Below are positions 9,614 through 21,635 of a DNA stretch of 64,000 bases, piece after piece. The stretch comes from Punctularia strigosozonata HHB-11173 SS5 (taxonomy: Eukaryota > Basidiomycota > Agaricomycetes > Corticiales > Punctulariaceae): the NCBI RefSeq assembly GCF_000264995.1, contig NW_006767434.1, positions 230,843 through 294,842 on the forward strand. Reading direction: 5' to 3'. Every line of letters begins with the position of its first letter. The stretch's first letter is position 1. The notes under the pieces were generated by a model. It saw nothing but the letters and a program-made list of their open reading frames with translations. It ran no database searches and was not told the DNA's origin. Made by a program: the position numbers and the translations under genes.

Positions 9614-10437
9614 TTAATCATAGCGGCTATATTGATTGACGTCCCTGTGCGCCTGAGGAGGATCCTCCTCTTCAAAGCCGTCGCGAGGGTCGTACAGATG
9701 CGCGGATCGCGGTCCATGATCCCGGGAACGTGGCAACTCGGAAATCGCGGGCAGGGCATCCGCTTGATGTGTCCTAGCCAGTCTCTGCTTCGAATGACTA
9801 GAGCTCGACCAGCCGGGAACCGTATTCTCATCCCGCGAAGGGGCTTGTGATCGATGACGTGGCGGGGTGCGCATGCGTGCGTCGATACGAGGGTCCGAAG
9901 GCAATGAGTAATCGTCATAACCGGAGGGAGGAGCGGGGGCCGGAGGATCGAACTCTTCACGCATCCATCTATCGACATGGGATGCTGCCTGTGACGGGTC
10001 TTCGGGGTGAGCAAAACGACGGGCGCGACCGTGAATTTCAACGAATTCAACATCAGATCGAGCAGGGCGAGCTTGGAGTCCGAACTCTCCGTGGACGTCT
10101 GCTGAATGCTATGTACGACATTAGCACATTGCTCCAACGAGGGACGTGAACACATACATAGCCTCGGGGTGACATCGTCGTCTCATGTTCTGCAGGCAAT
10201 AGTGAAGGATGAATGCGCAAGGTTGACAGAAGGAAGCTTACCCTCACGAGCAGGACGTCTGTAACTTTCGTTGGGCATCTCTACGTCTCGACCAGACCTA
10301 ACGGGTGCGAGAGGTATGGGCGGTCGCGGAAGCGGCACCTGGCGATCCTGATCGGGCTGATGGACCGAAGAGTAGTCGTCGTCGACGCCACCGGTGCGGG
10401 CGTAGTCTTGGCGATACGAAGTGCACTGGCGACGCAT
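9614..10437 (-). CDS. Uncharacterised low-complexity protein
   Basis: I do not recognise this protein. A coherent three-exon model exists: 10242-10437, 10158-10189 (32 nt) and 9614-10108, with introns of 52 and 49 bp starting GTAAGC and GTATGT and ending TGCAG and CATAG. All phases join (phase 1, then phase 0), giving 240 aa. The protein is rich in Arg, Ser, Pro, Asp and Tyr (for example RSYRQ-like repeats, PPAPAPPSGYDDYSLPSD) and looks mostly disordered. A compact middle segment reads DVEFVEIHGRARRFAHPEDP then ASHVDRWMREEFDPP. The good splice sites and uninterrupted frame across all three exons argue for a real gene; no database support could be checked. Confidence 0.6.
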
Positions 10438-13400
10438 AGGGACGCACCGACCTCGGTCTAGCGCATATAGCGATTTTCAGGGAACACGATGATGATCGTC
10501 CTGAACAAAGAAATCGGGCAGTAATACTTCTCGCACACGTGATTGCTCATCTAGTCCTCGGCCCACAATCATACATATTCCATCTCACCTGCCTCACCGG
10601 CCCGCTATCATTCGCATATATGGGTATGACTCGCATCGACCGGCCCATCCCCTCGCGAAAGCGCTCCGTGAGGCTGCCTTCACCTTAACGGGTAATCGGG
10701 TCTGCAATAGTGAGCTATCGCGGTTGATGAAGACCTACCCTATGCTATGCGGAACACGTGTTAGCTCCGACTGCTTTAATTACTTCGCTATTTCGACACA
10801 AATAATCACGTCTTCGTTACTGCGCTGCATTTGATTGGGCTGTGGACCCCGCAGGTGTGATATATAGGGCGTATACGTTCGCAAGATGAGGCGGGGATTC
10901 GGTCCTGCAGATGAGTGAGTCATACGGAGCAAGCGGCGTGCGTGCGCTACCGCTCAGCGGGAATGAAAAGGGTACTGTATAACTTACGAAGAAAGTGCGG
11001 GCGGCCATACGTGCAGCACGAACCGGAACGGCCGTTCCTAATTCACTGAGTCGCCAGTAATCCCGGTCGACAGGTTTTTAACGTTCCCAAGCTCTGTTCG
11101 AGCGCCTGGGCGAGTTCCTGGGTTCGCGCTCCGTACGGCGTACGCCGTCGTCAGCGCGCGAGGCAATGCCCAGTCACGTGCGGCGACGCGTCTCGACATG
11201 CCGGCACGTGCAACGTGCGACGCGTCGGGCTTTGCCCGCAGCGACGTTATGCTCCTGCTGTCCTCGTTAGCCACATTTTCTCAAATCCTATCAGGTCATT
11301 GATATCAACGTGCCTAAGGTAAAAACTGGATCAGTATCTCTGGCGATCGTTTCCGGTTATTGTGTTCTGTCTGTATCCTGTGATTATCAAAATGTGTTCC
11401 CGATTGCGCACCCTCCGAATGGGCTGAGAATCCTCAAAATTTTTACACCGTGACTCGGGGTCTGGGTGTGTGCTCCGATACAGTCGCTTCACTTGAATAA
11501 AGCCGGGGGAAACATATACATTTATCCCGACTTCTTGCAGTCCAAGTATCACTGTACGATATTTTTCTTAGTAGATGCCGCCTGGTGCAGAAGAGAAGTA
11601 ACACCATTGTATTGCGATCGAGGTCCACGAACTGAATGCGTACGGTCATATCCATCCTAGCGTCCTTGTGTCCTCGGACTTCGTCGTCCATGTATGGAGA
11701 ACTGCCCTTTACCCCGCTGCCCCGACAAAGGTCCGGAATTCGAGAACGGACGATGCGCCATCGGGCGCTCCAGCCCCCCGACCAACATAGATCATTGGGG
11801 GAGCGCACGATACCGCTCCTATATGAGGCATATGGCACGGATATGTACGCATTCGCCCAACTTGACTGCATGCGAAAATTTACAATTTCGGGACGCGAAG
11901 AGAGGACAGGACTTCTCACCTGTCTCGCGCCTGGACCTCTGGACTCTCTCAGAGATGACATCGATGAGACGCCGGGGGTCTCGGTAGTTGATATGCAGGC
12001 TGAGAGAGGTGGTATCTGAGAGAGAACGCAATGGGATACGCCGCTCAGAGGGTACACAGAGTGCGCCTTGGTGACAAACAGGACGCGCCGACTTCCAGAA
12101 ATATATCTCTGCCGACCATCTGGTTTCTGAGACGCGTGCACGCTAGAGTCTAGCGAGAGCCGTATGCATCGCAGAAATGTAAATCTGCTGCATGACGGAA
12201 GAGCGCGAGAAGAGCGCGACCACCCTCAGAACAGAGCGCGATCCACGAGTCGCGGTTGGGTTCGCATTCTGAATTAAGCGAGAGCGAACGAATCGAGATC
12301 GACCCTCTGCAGTCATGTGGCCCACGCGCCCTGCACGTACTGTGAGTCACTAGTCATGGCCCAGGCGGCCAATCTCCGTGAGCGAAAGAAGCCATTGGCT
12401 ATGCGCCGCCCAACCGTCGACCGTTCAAAAGGCCTCAGGCCTTCGTCACGTCTAGGCCTCTAAGACAAGCTACCGACCGACCTGCGAAAAACGGCTCCGG
12501 TGATCAACTTCAAACTGGAAAGTGAAGAAGGCGTGCGACGCGCGAGAGGGACAAGACGCCCTCGCTGAGAACAGAGCGAACTCGAACACACGCTATCTGG
12601 TGGCGTTCGTTGCGATACCGCATAGGATCGGGAATATCTGGATGAAGCTCGCATCAGTCGCGGAGGAGAGGGCGCATCACGCGTCCCCCCGACGCTCCTC
12701 ACGCTCCACCGAACGCGAGCAAATAATACCCCACGCACGGTATCGCGCCACCACGCCACCACGCCCGACGCGTCAAATCCCATTCAACGTCGTAGTCGAG
12801 TGACATATGATATTCAGGGGGAAGCGAGCAGAAGGCCGACCACGGCAGAGGAGGTGGATTAATGAACGATTTCGGGAGAACGCGCGCGGTTCGTGCCCGT
12901 TCCGACCGCGTCCTGATTCTCCATTTGACTAGGCGCGCTCACGGGCTGACCAGGATGTGTACAGGGCCTGGCGTTGTATGATGGGACGTATATGGTCAGA
13001 CGCCTCAGGAAGGCGCGGGATGGGTTTCATCTGCTGACCGCCGGTTGACAAGTCGAGAGGCACGATGGCGATGCCGAGAATGTGTGAGCGTATGAACGAT
13101 CTTCGGTCAAGAAGCGCGGTGTTGGCGGGTGCTTGTCCTGGTGACCTGTAGGTGAGACCGCGGGTGTCTTTTGTGATCGCACGCTTCGTGGCGTCGCTTG
13201 AGCTCTTCCATGTGTTGATTTGCGTGACCAACATACCGGCGACGCGGGATCGCCAAGGAAGTCAAGATCATCATCTCAACCAGTCCGCATCCTGAGAAAA
13301 CACGTAGCAGTTCTCGTAGCTTTGTAGCACCGCCTGGCCAAAAACCGCGAGCGTCAGGAATCCTGGAGGCGTTGGCCGGGACAGTGGTACCGCTCAGTCA

Positions 13401-15370
13401 TCCCGTACATTATCCTCCAAAAATACGGCTGCGGTCGCGACTGCGGGTTAAGATGGAAGGGATACGCGCGCGGCATGCCTGCCGTCGTACGTTCTCCCGG
13501 GGTGAGAGGCGGGCAGACGGAACAGGCAGGCGGGCGTCCGCAGCGGGAGTGAAACGCGAGCATGATACTATTCTGGGCGGAGGGCGTTGAATAGCGCGGG
13601 TAGCGTTGAAGCCTCGTAGGCGTGGTACAGATCCATACTTGGACCGGAAGGCGGGATGAATTCCTCGTTACGATGGGATCGGGAAATTGATCCCGCTGGG
13701 CGACGCAAAGACGTGAGCGAAACCTTCGTGTGCCTGGAGGCGCTTCGCGGTGTGGGAGACCATGAGAGAATGCGGTAGCCTCGAGGAGGAGGCGTCGCGG
13801 GTTGATTTTAGGAGCGGGATGGTATGGCGTGCCACGCTCTGAGGAAGCGTATCTTGGATCTATATGAACGCCGGAGGAGACGTGTTGGGATTGAAAGGCG
13901 GTGGAGTCGGCAATAGCTGCTTCTGGTGTTGCCGATGTGAGGGTGATGACCGCACGACGACGGAGCGAAAACGATGGCGGGCCGGCGAACCCGAGTGCGA
14001 CGCGACAGCGCGATTTGCTCCACTTGTAAGGAGCGGATTGTCAGATAAAGGGCGGGACGAAACTGACTGCGGAGAAGGACGAAAGATATGATTATCGTCG
14101 TTCTTTCATCGTTCGCTCCATCGCTGAGGCGAGGGCGAGAACCACCCTTGACGCAAGAGAAGGAAGATGTTGAAGATAGGTCAATTGCGAACGCTGTATG
14201 ACGGCAGGCTGTGCCTTGGCGACACCATATGTTGGAGAGCAGCGCAAAGATAACGGGGGACTCGGCTCCGGGTACTAGACGGGATTTGAGGGTTAGTACT
14301 TGGTAGATATGCATCCACTGCCCGCAGCTCAACTGCGCATCGAGCGTCGTATAGCCCACGCGTTCGTGCGCTCGGTCTCAGGCTCCATCGTACGTGGCAT
14401 AGACACTCCGAGACCGCGTGTGCTTGTCCTGCATCGATGCGCGTACGGCGGGCGTTCGATAACGGAAAACGGGCGCGCTGGCGGATCTGCTTGCTCATTG
14501 CGCCGACGATGCGCCGTCCAGCCGTAAGGACAGATAGCGGTGACCCCGGACTCCGTCGCGACGCTGGATCATCGTGTTATTGTGAGGTGAGCGGTCCATC
14601 TCCATTTCCGGGGAATACGGGACGGGTCGCAAAGGGCTCACCGAGATTATTCCGGGTGTGCTTCGGATTGGCCCGACTCCAAGGAGAGAGGCGGAGCGCT
14701 CAGCGCTCGGCCGTTCAGAATATGCATCTGACCCGACGTCGACGGAGGAGAATTCATAACCTGGTGGAGTTCGCGAAGAGGACCGTCCAGCTATTTCGCC
14801 GTTCAAGGCAACTCAGCAGGGATGTCGTATACAACGCCAGAGGACGACAGCAGTGGCGCATGGATATGCCCAACGATGATACGGAACCATGAACGAGTTG
14901 CCAGCATCCTCGTGCACGTCCCGATGGCCGGGGTCCCTAATTGTCGAAGCGGGCTGTCGTACACACGATATCGAGCGTTCCGTCGAGTGTACGAGAGCAT
15001 TGAGCCTTCGGAATCCCACCGATCTGGAAGTGGTTGGGCACGGCCTGGAGATACCCGCCCGCTCTCGCGCAGGATGCTGAGAATAACGCTGCCCGGAGCA
15101 GGCGAGGCCCCGAGCAGATACTCACGAAACGAACGAGCGCCAGGACGGGGCGGAGGCTCGTCGGCGAAAGCCATCGGGAGATGAAAGGGAACCGCGAAGC
15201 CACCCCTCCACTAGAAATCAGCAACTGAAGTATTTTCGGACTCCGACTATATACGCGTCACCCCCAGCTAGTCACCCCATCCCGCGCCCTCCGCACCTTC
15301 TCCTCCTCCTACTTGCCCTTCCTGCTTACTCGGCAGCCCGCTCCCGACGATCAAGCTGGCTACGACGACG
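10438..15370. other. Five-kilobase stretch without a defensible gene
   Basis: GC-rich sequence with many scattered stop-free frames on both strands (largest 11443-12141 minus, 13808-14359 minus, 14803-15174 minus), none with a recognised domain, membrane pattern or clean splice chain. A minus segment near 13135-13234 (MLVTQINTWKSSSDATKRAI) has a faint resemblance to the end of fungal seven-helix DUF6533-type proteins, but I could not extend it. The stretch 11090-11250 is very CpG-rich. No LTR ends, terminal inverted repeats or RNA genes recognised. Confidence 0.35.
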
Positions 15371-16468
15371 ATGCTCATGACCATGCCCAACACAAACGAC
15401 ATGGAACACCCCCAGCAGCGTCAATTCAACCCGTACAGCGATAATGGCGGGACCATTCTCGCGATCGCTGGTGCGGATTTCACCGTCATCGCGGGAGATA
15501 CGCGTCAGAGCGAAGGGTACAACATCCAGACGCGATACGCGCCCAAAGTGTTCAAATTGTACGTGTCTTGTGCCCTAGAAGATCTGCGGATGCAAACTGA
15601 CCAGGCGCTTAGGACCGATCGCGCCGTACTCGCCGTTAACGGCTTTGCGGCCGACGGAAACATGTTCGTGAAGAAGGTGAAGCAACGGTTGGAGGTGGGT
15701 AGTGGCCCTGTGTGCTACATAGGCATGATTGCTCACGTGCGATCGCAGTGGTATCGCCATGCGCATGCGAAAGACATGCCGCTGCATGCCATCGCGCGCC
15801 TGATCCAAACCATGCTCTACGCCCGCCGATTCTTCCCATACTATGTCTACAACATCCTCGGCGGCATCGAGGAAGACGGTACGTCCGCTCATTCCGCACG
15901 ACCTGCCTTCTCCTCACACTTCCCGACCCGGACAGGATCCGGTGCCGTGTACTCCTTCGACCCCGTGGGGTCCTATGAGCGTGAAACTTGTCGCGCGGCT
16001 GGTGCGGCCCAGAACCTCGTACAACCCTTCTTGGACAATCAGGTAAGCTCACGCCCCTCCCTCATCATTGCAAAATCGCGAGCACGGATCGCTGACCTCC
16101 CCCCGACCCTTCCCCGAACTCGTCCCGGCGTAGATATACTTCAAGAACCAACAGCCCGCGCCCGGCACGTCGCATCCGAAACATCTCCCGCTGCCGGACG
16201 TCATCAAGCTCGTGATCGACTCGTTCACGGGCGCGACCGAGCGGCACATCGAGGTGAGGTCACTTTCCCTACCCGCGTGGGACGCCTGGACGATCGCTCA
16301 TCACCACCGGCTTCTTTCCAGGTCGGCGATGGCCTCGAGATGTACATCGTCCTCGCCAAGGGCCGGACATTGCAGGGTCTCGAGGGTATCCGGGGGCTCC
16401 AGGAGCTCTCGACCACACCAGAGGGCGAGCGGTTGTTCGTCGTGCGGAGAGAGCTCAAGAAGGACTGA
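15371..16468 (+). CDS. PRE7: 20S proteasome subunit beta type-6 (human PSMB1, yeast Pre7)
   Basis: Non-catalytic beta subunit of the 20S proteasome core. Six exons: 15371-15558, 15613-15694, 15749-15878, 15936-16042, 16134-16253, 16322-16468; 257 aa. Family signatures in order: the N-terminal FNPYSDNGGTILAIAGADF region, VIAGDTRQSEGYNI, DRAVLAVNGFAADGN, YARRFFPYYVYNILGGIEEDG with SGAVYSFDPVGSYERE, and the C-terminal DGLEMYIVLAKG strand. No catalytic N-terminal Thr is expected for this subunit. The ATG at 15371 is followed by two more in-frame ATGs within 11 codons, so the exact start is uncertain by a few residues. A TATATA-like sequence lies at about 15247. Confidence 0.96.
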   Translation: MLMTMPNTNDMEHPQQRQFNPYSDNGGTILAIAGADFTVIAGDTRQSEGYNIQTRYAPKVFKLYVSCALEDLRMQTDQALRTDRAVLAVNGFAADGNMFVKKVKQRLEVGSGPVCYIGMIAHVRSQWYRHAHAKDMPLHAIARLIQTMLYARRFFPYYVYNILGGIEEDGTSAHSARPAFSSHFPTRTGSGAVYSFDPVGSYERETCRAAGAAQNLVQPFLDNQVSSRPSLIIAKSRARIADLPPTLPRTRPGVDILQEPTARARHVASETSPAAGRHQARDRLVHGRDRAAHRGEVTFPTRVGRLDDRSSPPASFQVGDGLEMYIVLAKGRTLQGLEGIRGLQELSTTPEGERLFVVRRELKKD

Positions 16469-17783
16469 TATCGCTCCCCACCGTGTAATCTGTACCGTGT
16501 CCTGCGCGCAATGGACGTGTTTTTTGTCCTATCTTTCCTCGGTGCCGTTCTCTTGCAGTCGTTGTACGTTAATAGACTCTGCCCATCCTTCTGATAGATG
16601 TACTCCACCAACAATCAAATATTAATGCCTTCGATACACGACGTTACTCCCGCATTCGTCGCGGTGAAGGCGGCCGCATGGTTGACGGGCGCCCATTCAG
16701 TACACGGGCGGTGTTGGCGTCGCCGGAAGAATGTCAGGAGAAATTCAGCATGGGCTGATCACGCCCTCAGCGAAACGCAATCGATTATTTCCCCGCCGGT
16801 CCAATCGCTGGCGCTCGGTTCCGCATGCGGAATGCGGTGGCAAGCGAGGTTACGGACGCGAGGCTAGGGGTCCATGGGTCCAACTCATGTGGTTTCGCGT
16901 CAGAAATCAAAAAGAGGCCAATGTAGGAATTAAAGATGTCTCGATTGGCGATGGTATACTTCCCGTACGTGGACTTGCCCCTTCGAGTCGTTTTACGACG
17001 TTCAACTCATGTGCTACACATCCTGCAGTGACGAGGGCAATGAATGTACGCATCACGACGAAATTTCGGGCGTAAGGCGGGGCATCGTGTCCTGGTCGCC
17101 TGATGCTGCTCCCTGCACCTTTGTACGCCTTTTCACCACAGTGGCGTTTCGAATTCAGATGCGAGACCCAGACTTCAACCCGAACCTACCGCCGCACCAG
17201 ATTAGCGTCGGTGTTTTCCCCCGCGGGCCCCGGGGGCACGCCCAATCGCTGCCTGGAAGACGTCCCTGCGTGTGGATGGCGGGGAGGCCCGGCCCGCCAG
17301 AGCGCCCTTCGTATTCGCAAGCACGTCTGCCTCGGATGATCCAGCGGCGAGTTGAGGTCGCTATTTGATTTCGTCTCCTCTTCTTCATACAGTCGTGTTT
17401 GAATGCTTTTTTACCCCGCTGGGACTGATATAGACGAGCGGGACGGGTCTCTTCTGCTTCTGCTTATCGTCTACGCTCTAGGCGAGGTGAAGGGCATGTT
17501 CGCGCCGGATATCCGAGTCGGCGTTCTTTCATGAAGACGTTTATATTCGATCGCACGTTATCGGGGCATACATGTGAAAACGGTCTGCGACGTGACGGGG
17601 GAGATGGGATGCAGAGGCGACGAAGGAGGCTGCATACCTTCTGAGAAGGGGGCGATCAGCCATCGATCGAGGTATACGAGGAGATGAATTTCCACCTACT
17701 TAAGTATGTCGCTCCTCTCCTTGCATGAAAGGCTAGGACGACCATCAGCATCGCGCCGGGCTCGGCGAGAGGACCCTTACCTC
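16469..17783. other. Intergenic, PRE7 to F-box gene
   Basis: No supported gene. A GC palindrome-like block (CCCCGCGGGCCCCGGGG, about 17218-17235) could fold into a strong hairpin. Otherwise only short stray frames. Confidence 0.4.
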
Positions 17784-19296
17784 TCACTGCACTTCGAAGA
17801 TGAGAGCAAGCAACTCAAAGAAGAGTTCTCCCGAGCGCAAGTGCAAGTAAGTCTCGAGACTGACTCGAACCGACCGGCCCGGGGCAGAAGGAATTGGTTC
17901 GTCCAAGCACGACCCGTCCAACGCCCATTCGTCAATGCGAACAAGGGCCATCTCTCCGTGCTCGTGGCGGATCACAAATGCCCTTTTGACCCCGTTCCTC
18001 GGCACCACATCTTCCAACCTAAGCTTCTTTACCGACCCCAAGCTACCGTGAGCCCGTTCAATCCGAACAGTGTAATGGTGTGTGGTATTTGCGTAGAGCT
18101 TGATGAGGTGAGTGCAGACGTATGATATGTCGCTTTCCACAAGGGTGAAATTCATGTAGTCCGGCTCCCAGCCAAGTACCAAGGTGCGAAGAGGGATCTC
18201 CGTGCGCGCGATCGACTGTAAGACAGGGATGACGTCCTGTATATTGAGGAGAAAACATCCCGGGAGTAGATGAAGGTTTCGCAATGTGCCATATTGCGGA
18301 TTTAGATGGTCTACAAACATGTCAGATCGTTCTGATTAGCGACGTTAACGCAGATGTAGGCTGTTTCTCACCTAGAACTCGTTCGATCTCCTTGGCAGTC
18401 TCCGCGCTATGACTGCTGAATACAACACGAGGCGGCATCTTGTACCAGAATTCGCGCAAGGTGTTGGGCCGACAAAGCGAGCAAACCCAGGAAACGAGTT
18501 TGTCACTGTACCCTTGTCGCGGATACCCTTCGAACACCCATGCAAGCTTCACCTTCTTCAGTGTTAATTGCGAGCTCAAGGTGGGTAATTCGTCCTGCTC
18601 CTTATCATCGTCGTTAGAGCCTACAATCCGGGTATCAACTAGCTCTAAGGACTGGAGCTGTGGCGAATGAGCAATGAACGCAATGAGGGAGGAGAACGTC
18701 CCGTGGAAGCGATGCACGGTCAAGCTCGAGATGAGTGCCATCCGCTCAAGCAAGGTATCCTTCGCATGCGTGTGGAGAGTAGTGAAGCGGTCTCCGTCTG
18801 CGACAATCCCCACGCGAACCACGCGTTCCAGCGAAGTAAGGACATCCTTTATGTCCGTGAAGCTTCCCCAGTGGTCCTCGACCCGTCTTGTTCGTCCCTC
18901 CATGATCATTAGGGAAGGGATGGTTCGGTATAGATTTGGCGCGGCAGACAAAAAGCGATGCGCATGGGTGGCAGAGTCTACGCTGGATAAAGAGATGTAG
19001 GGGACGATGCGATCGCGAGCAAAGGGTAGGAGCGCTGAACAAACGTGAGAACACGACTTCAGGCAGGCGATCAACTCCTCCGAACGAGCCCATTCGTTGA
19101 TCCCAAGTTGTAACTCTAGCTCCTCAAAGATGCGATTGAGCAGCTCCGGAGGAAGTCGGATCAGAGGGCTATTGGCGATGTTGCGGGCAGCCAATGATAT
19201 ATCATATCCTGAGAGATGGTGTGTGACGTCGTCTGAGCCTCCTTCCTGGTCTTTGGAATTGAGGTCATCGGCACTGGTGCTGTTGGTCTCTGACAT
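17784..19296 (-). CDS. F-box-like protein (paralogue A)
   Basis: Probable SCF ubiquitin-ligase substrate adaptor; its target is unknown. Exons 18372-19296 and 17784-18310 with a 61-bp phase-1 intron; 483 aa. The N-terminal F-box-like segment is SPLIRLPPELLNRIFEELEL followed by the CSHVCSALLPFARDR helix. The rest has the leucine-spaced pattern of fungal F-box/LRR-type proteins (SSLTVHRFHGTF, SPQLQSLELVDTRI, NTLREFWYKMPP). It is clearly paralogous to the next gene upstream on the minus strand (19619-21082): the F-box, the RFHGTF block and the intron position are all shared. The broken copy at 36390-37940 is a third member. The start is the first ATG of the open frame. Confidence 0.82.
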
Positions 19297-19618
19297 TGGT
19301 GCGTCGACGCACTGCTTTACAGCCCGTCAGATATCTCGATGGAAAGGGTAGGTAGAGTCAACTCACCCACCCCGGGTGGCTATATGTAGTCTGCTGAAAG
19401 CCTGAGCAGCGAGCTGGCTAAACTCGATATGGACATGCTCAAGCAGCACGTGGCTCATTGAAAGAAGTCATACATCGACGTCAGCGTCAAAACTATATGC
19501 TCTATCGTTGTATAGCTCAGCAGACCGGTCTACTAGGGTGCATACACGCAATAAATGTCAACACCTGTTATTCAGCCTCAGTATTGCTTCGACTACGTAT
19601 GAACAAACAACACGTACT

Positions 19619-21082
19619 TCACCGAAGTTGAAAGCTGAGAGCAACGAATTCCGAAAGAAAGTCACCTCTTCCGATAGGGTGTGCTATAGTCTCGAGACGC
19701 ACAACGACGCATCGTGCATCATCCGAAAACAAGTCTACCCCTCTTATTTTCCATTCATCAACGCGAACGACGATGATTTCTCCGTCCTCCAAGTAGCGCC
19801 GCTGATAGACCGTTGTTGTACCTTCTTCAGGAGTTAGATGATGGAGCTCGACTGTCAGCATTCTTCGAGGACCGGGCCACGACAACTCGATTCCAAAGGT
19901 CCGAGTAACAAGTGTGTCGGCTGGAGAACATAGGAGGTAGTGGCAGATCTGTGCAATATCGTCTGACGCGATATGGAACCTGGCCCACCATGGAATGATG
20001 CTGAGCACAAGATTCGAAAAGTGGGACGAATGCGCAAAATCTTGGAGTGTAGGAAGAACGTCTTCTAAGCTCTCCAGAGGCATGTTCGGAAACAGTTTCA
20101 GGTCTCGCAAGGATCCTGCTTGTGTGCCGAGGCAGCCTATGAGGAGACCAGTGAGCGATGCATCGGAAATCAGGGGGCTCGCGGATAGCTCACCTAGTAC
20201 ATGTTCCATGTATTCCATCGTCGTCTCTAAGTTTTTCGCTCGACTCGACAAGTCATCGATATGAAATGGCAGTTGGTACCAGAACTTTTCCAACGCATTG
20301 GGTGAGCACAACCTGCATAGCCATGAAACGAGCTCATCATTGAAGTCATGCCGCGGAAATATCCGATCGTCTTCCCATAGGGCGGCCAAGCTTTTGAGCG
20401 ATAGATGTGGCTTCGGAAGGTTGTCCACGTCGATCTTGCCTTTGATCTTGAACCTGCACTCGATGAGCTTTAAGGATTGTAGCTGAGGGGAATGACATAT
20501 GAAGGAAGCGAGAGCGGCGAATGTCCCGTGGAAACGATGCAAAGCCAGGTCCGTTATATGAGCCATTTTTTCTAGCATTGCATGGCGTATGGGTGTTTGT
20601 AGGGTGATGAAAGTGTTTCCATCGGCATGAATCGCTATCCTCTGCACGCGATCTAAAGAAACCAGGATGTCGTTTGCACCGGGGAAGGTACCCCAGTGAC
20701 TGCCTATACCCGTCCGAATCTCTATAAGGGTGAGACATCGGGCTGTTCGAAAGAGTTCCGGGGCTGCGGACGCAAAATTTGAGGCATGGATAGCGGATTT
20801 ACGACCAGAGAGGGCGATGTCAAAGACGAGACGGCTCCGAGCGAAGGGCCGGAGGGAGGAGCATACCGACGAACAGGATTGCATGCATGCAAGAAGACCC
20901 TTGGTACCGGTCCATTCATCCCTTCTCAATTGAACCTCTAGTTCATCAAAGATGAGGTCAAGGAGCTCCGGAGGAAGATGAAGGAGTGGACTGGCGACGA
21001 GATTGCGAAGGGTCAAGGTCTGCATATCATGCTGCGCCGTGTTGTCTGTTCCTGCATCAAAATTGACAGTCACAGCATCCAT
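19619..21082 (-). CDS. F-box-like protein (paralogue B)
   Basis: Tandem paralogue of 17784-19296, same strand, 322 bp apart. F-box-like segment SPLLHLPPELLDLIFDELEV with CSSVCSSLRPFARSR; then ALHRFHGTFAALASF, ICHSPQLQSLKLIECRF, NALEKFWYQLPF, and a C-terminal DGEIIVVRVDEW that matches GEMALVRIDEW of paralogue A. The frame is open throughout, but a 57-bp in-frame intron (20137-20193, GTGAGC...CATAG, phase 1) lies exactly where paralogue A is spliced. I therefore model exons 20194-21082 and 19619-20136 (468 aa). I chose ATG 21082 because the frame upstream of it has no other ATG and this matches the short N-terminus of paralogue A. Confidence 0.82.
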   Translation of the reverse strand: MDAVTVNFDAGTDNTAQHDMQTLTLRNLVASPLLHLPPELLDLIFDELEVQLRRDEWTGTKGLLACMQSCSSVCSSLRPFARSRLVFDIALSGRKSAIHASNFASAAPELFRTARCLTLIEIRTGIGSHWGTFPGANDILVSLDRVQRIAIHADGNTFITLQTPIRHAMLEKMAHITDLALHRFHGTFAALASFICHSPQLQSLKLIECRFKIKGKIDVDNLPKPHLSLKSLAALWEDDRIFPRHDFNDELVSWLCRLCSPNALEKFWYQLPFHIDDLSSRAKNLETTMEYMEHVLGELSASPLISDASLTGLLIGCLGTQAGSLRDLKLFPNMPLESLEDVLPTLQDFAHSSHFSNLVLSIIPWWARFHIASDDIAQICHYLLCSPADTLVTRTFGIELSWPGPRRMLTVELHHLTPEEGTTTVYQRRYLEDGEIIVVRVDEWKIRGVDLFSDDARCVVVRLETIAHPIGRGDFLSEFVALSFQLR

Positions 21083-21635
21083 CAAGGTGCGAGGATCGTG
21101 CTTGCGCTGGATGGCGAATATGTACGATGGCAAAGCTTCACCACAATGCTTGCGCGCGCCATGGCAGCGACATGACCAACCGTGGGAGAAGCGCAATAAT
21201 GCTGACTGACGGCAACCACGTAATGAGATCTGGCGAATCTCAATAACCGGATCTCAATAATTATTGGAAAACAGAACGTCTCTAATCATGGGCATCTTTG
21301 GCCTTCTCGCTGAGCCGTGCCCTTCAACTTTGTCATGGCGGAATGGCACTCTAAAGGCCGGCACGTCATTTGATGACCCAGTCGTCCATATCATCTCTGC
21401 GAGCTTCGACCGCACCAACTACCGAAGCACAGTGCTGGCTGCAGCCACGTAACGACGGGCAGTATTCCAATAGTATGCACAATTAAGGTTCGAATATAAA
21501 TGATCTATATATTCACACCATATCGGCCACCCCATATGCGACTCATAGCGTCGACTCAAACAGCCTTGGCCGTCCGCTCCGAACCGAAGCTGCGGTCGTC
21601 GCCGATGGTGTTCTATGCAAGGCATCAGAACTGCT
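21083..21635. other. Intergenic, F-box B to DUF6534 gene
   Basis: AT-richer spacer holding the F-box B promoter and the DUF6534 3' end. No further gene seen. Confidence 0.4.

Noticed and set aside
11443-12141. 232-codon minus-strand frame in the gene desert
   Set aside because: No recognisable domain, unnatural composition, no matching splice partners; plus-strand frames of similar quality overlap it.
1490-12348. Other TGASTCA matches (near 10916 and 12342) as a Gcn4 regulon signal
   Set aside because: A 7-mer of this kind is expected several times in 64 kb and these sites lie near no amino-acid gene.
13135-13234. Possible DUF6533-type seven-helix protein
   Set aside because: Only a single short segment looked similar; no hydrophobic exons could be chained to it on either side.
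17218-17235. GC-rich palindrome as a terminator or origin
   Set aside because: Rho-independent terminators do not apply to nuclear genes and nothing around it suggests an origin; kept only as a note in the intergenic entry.
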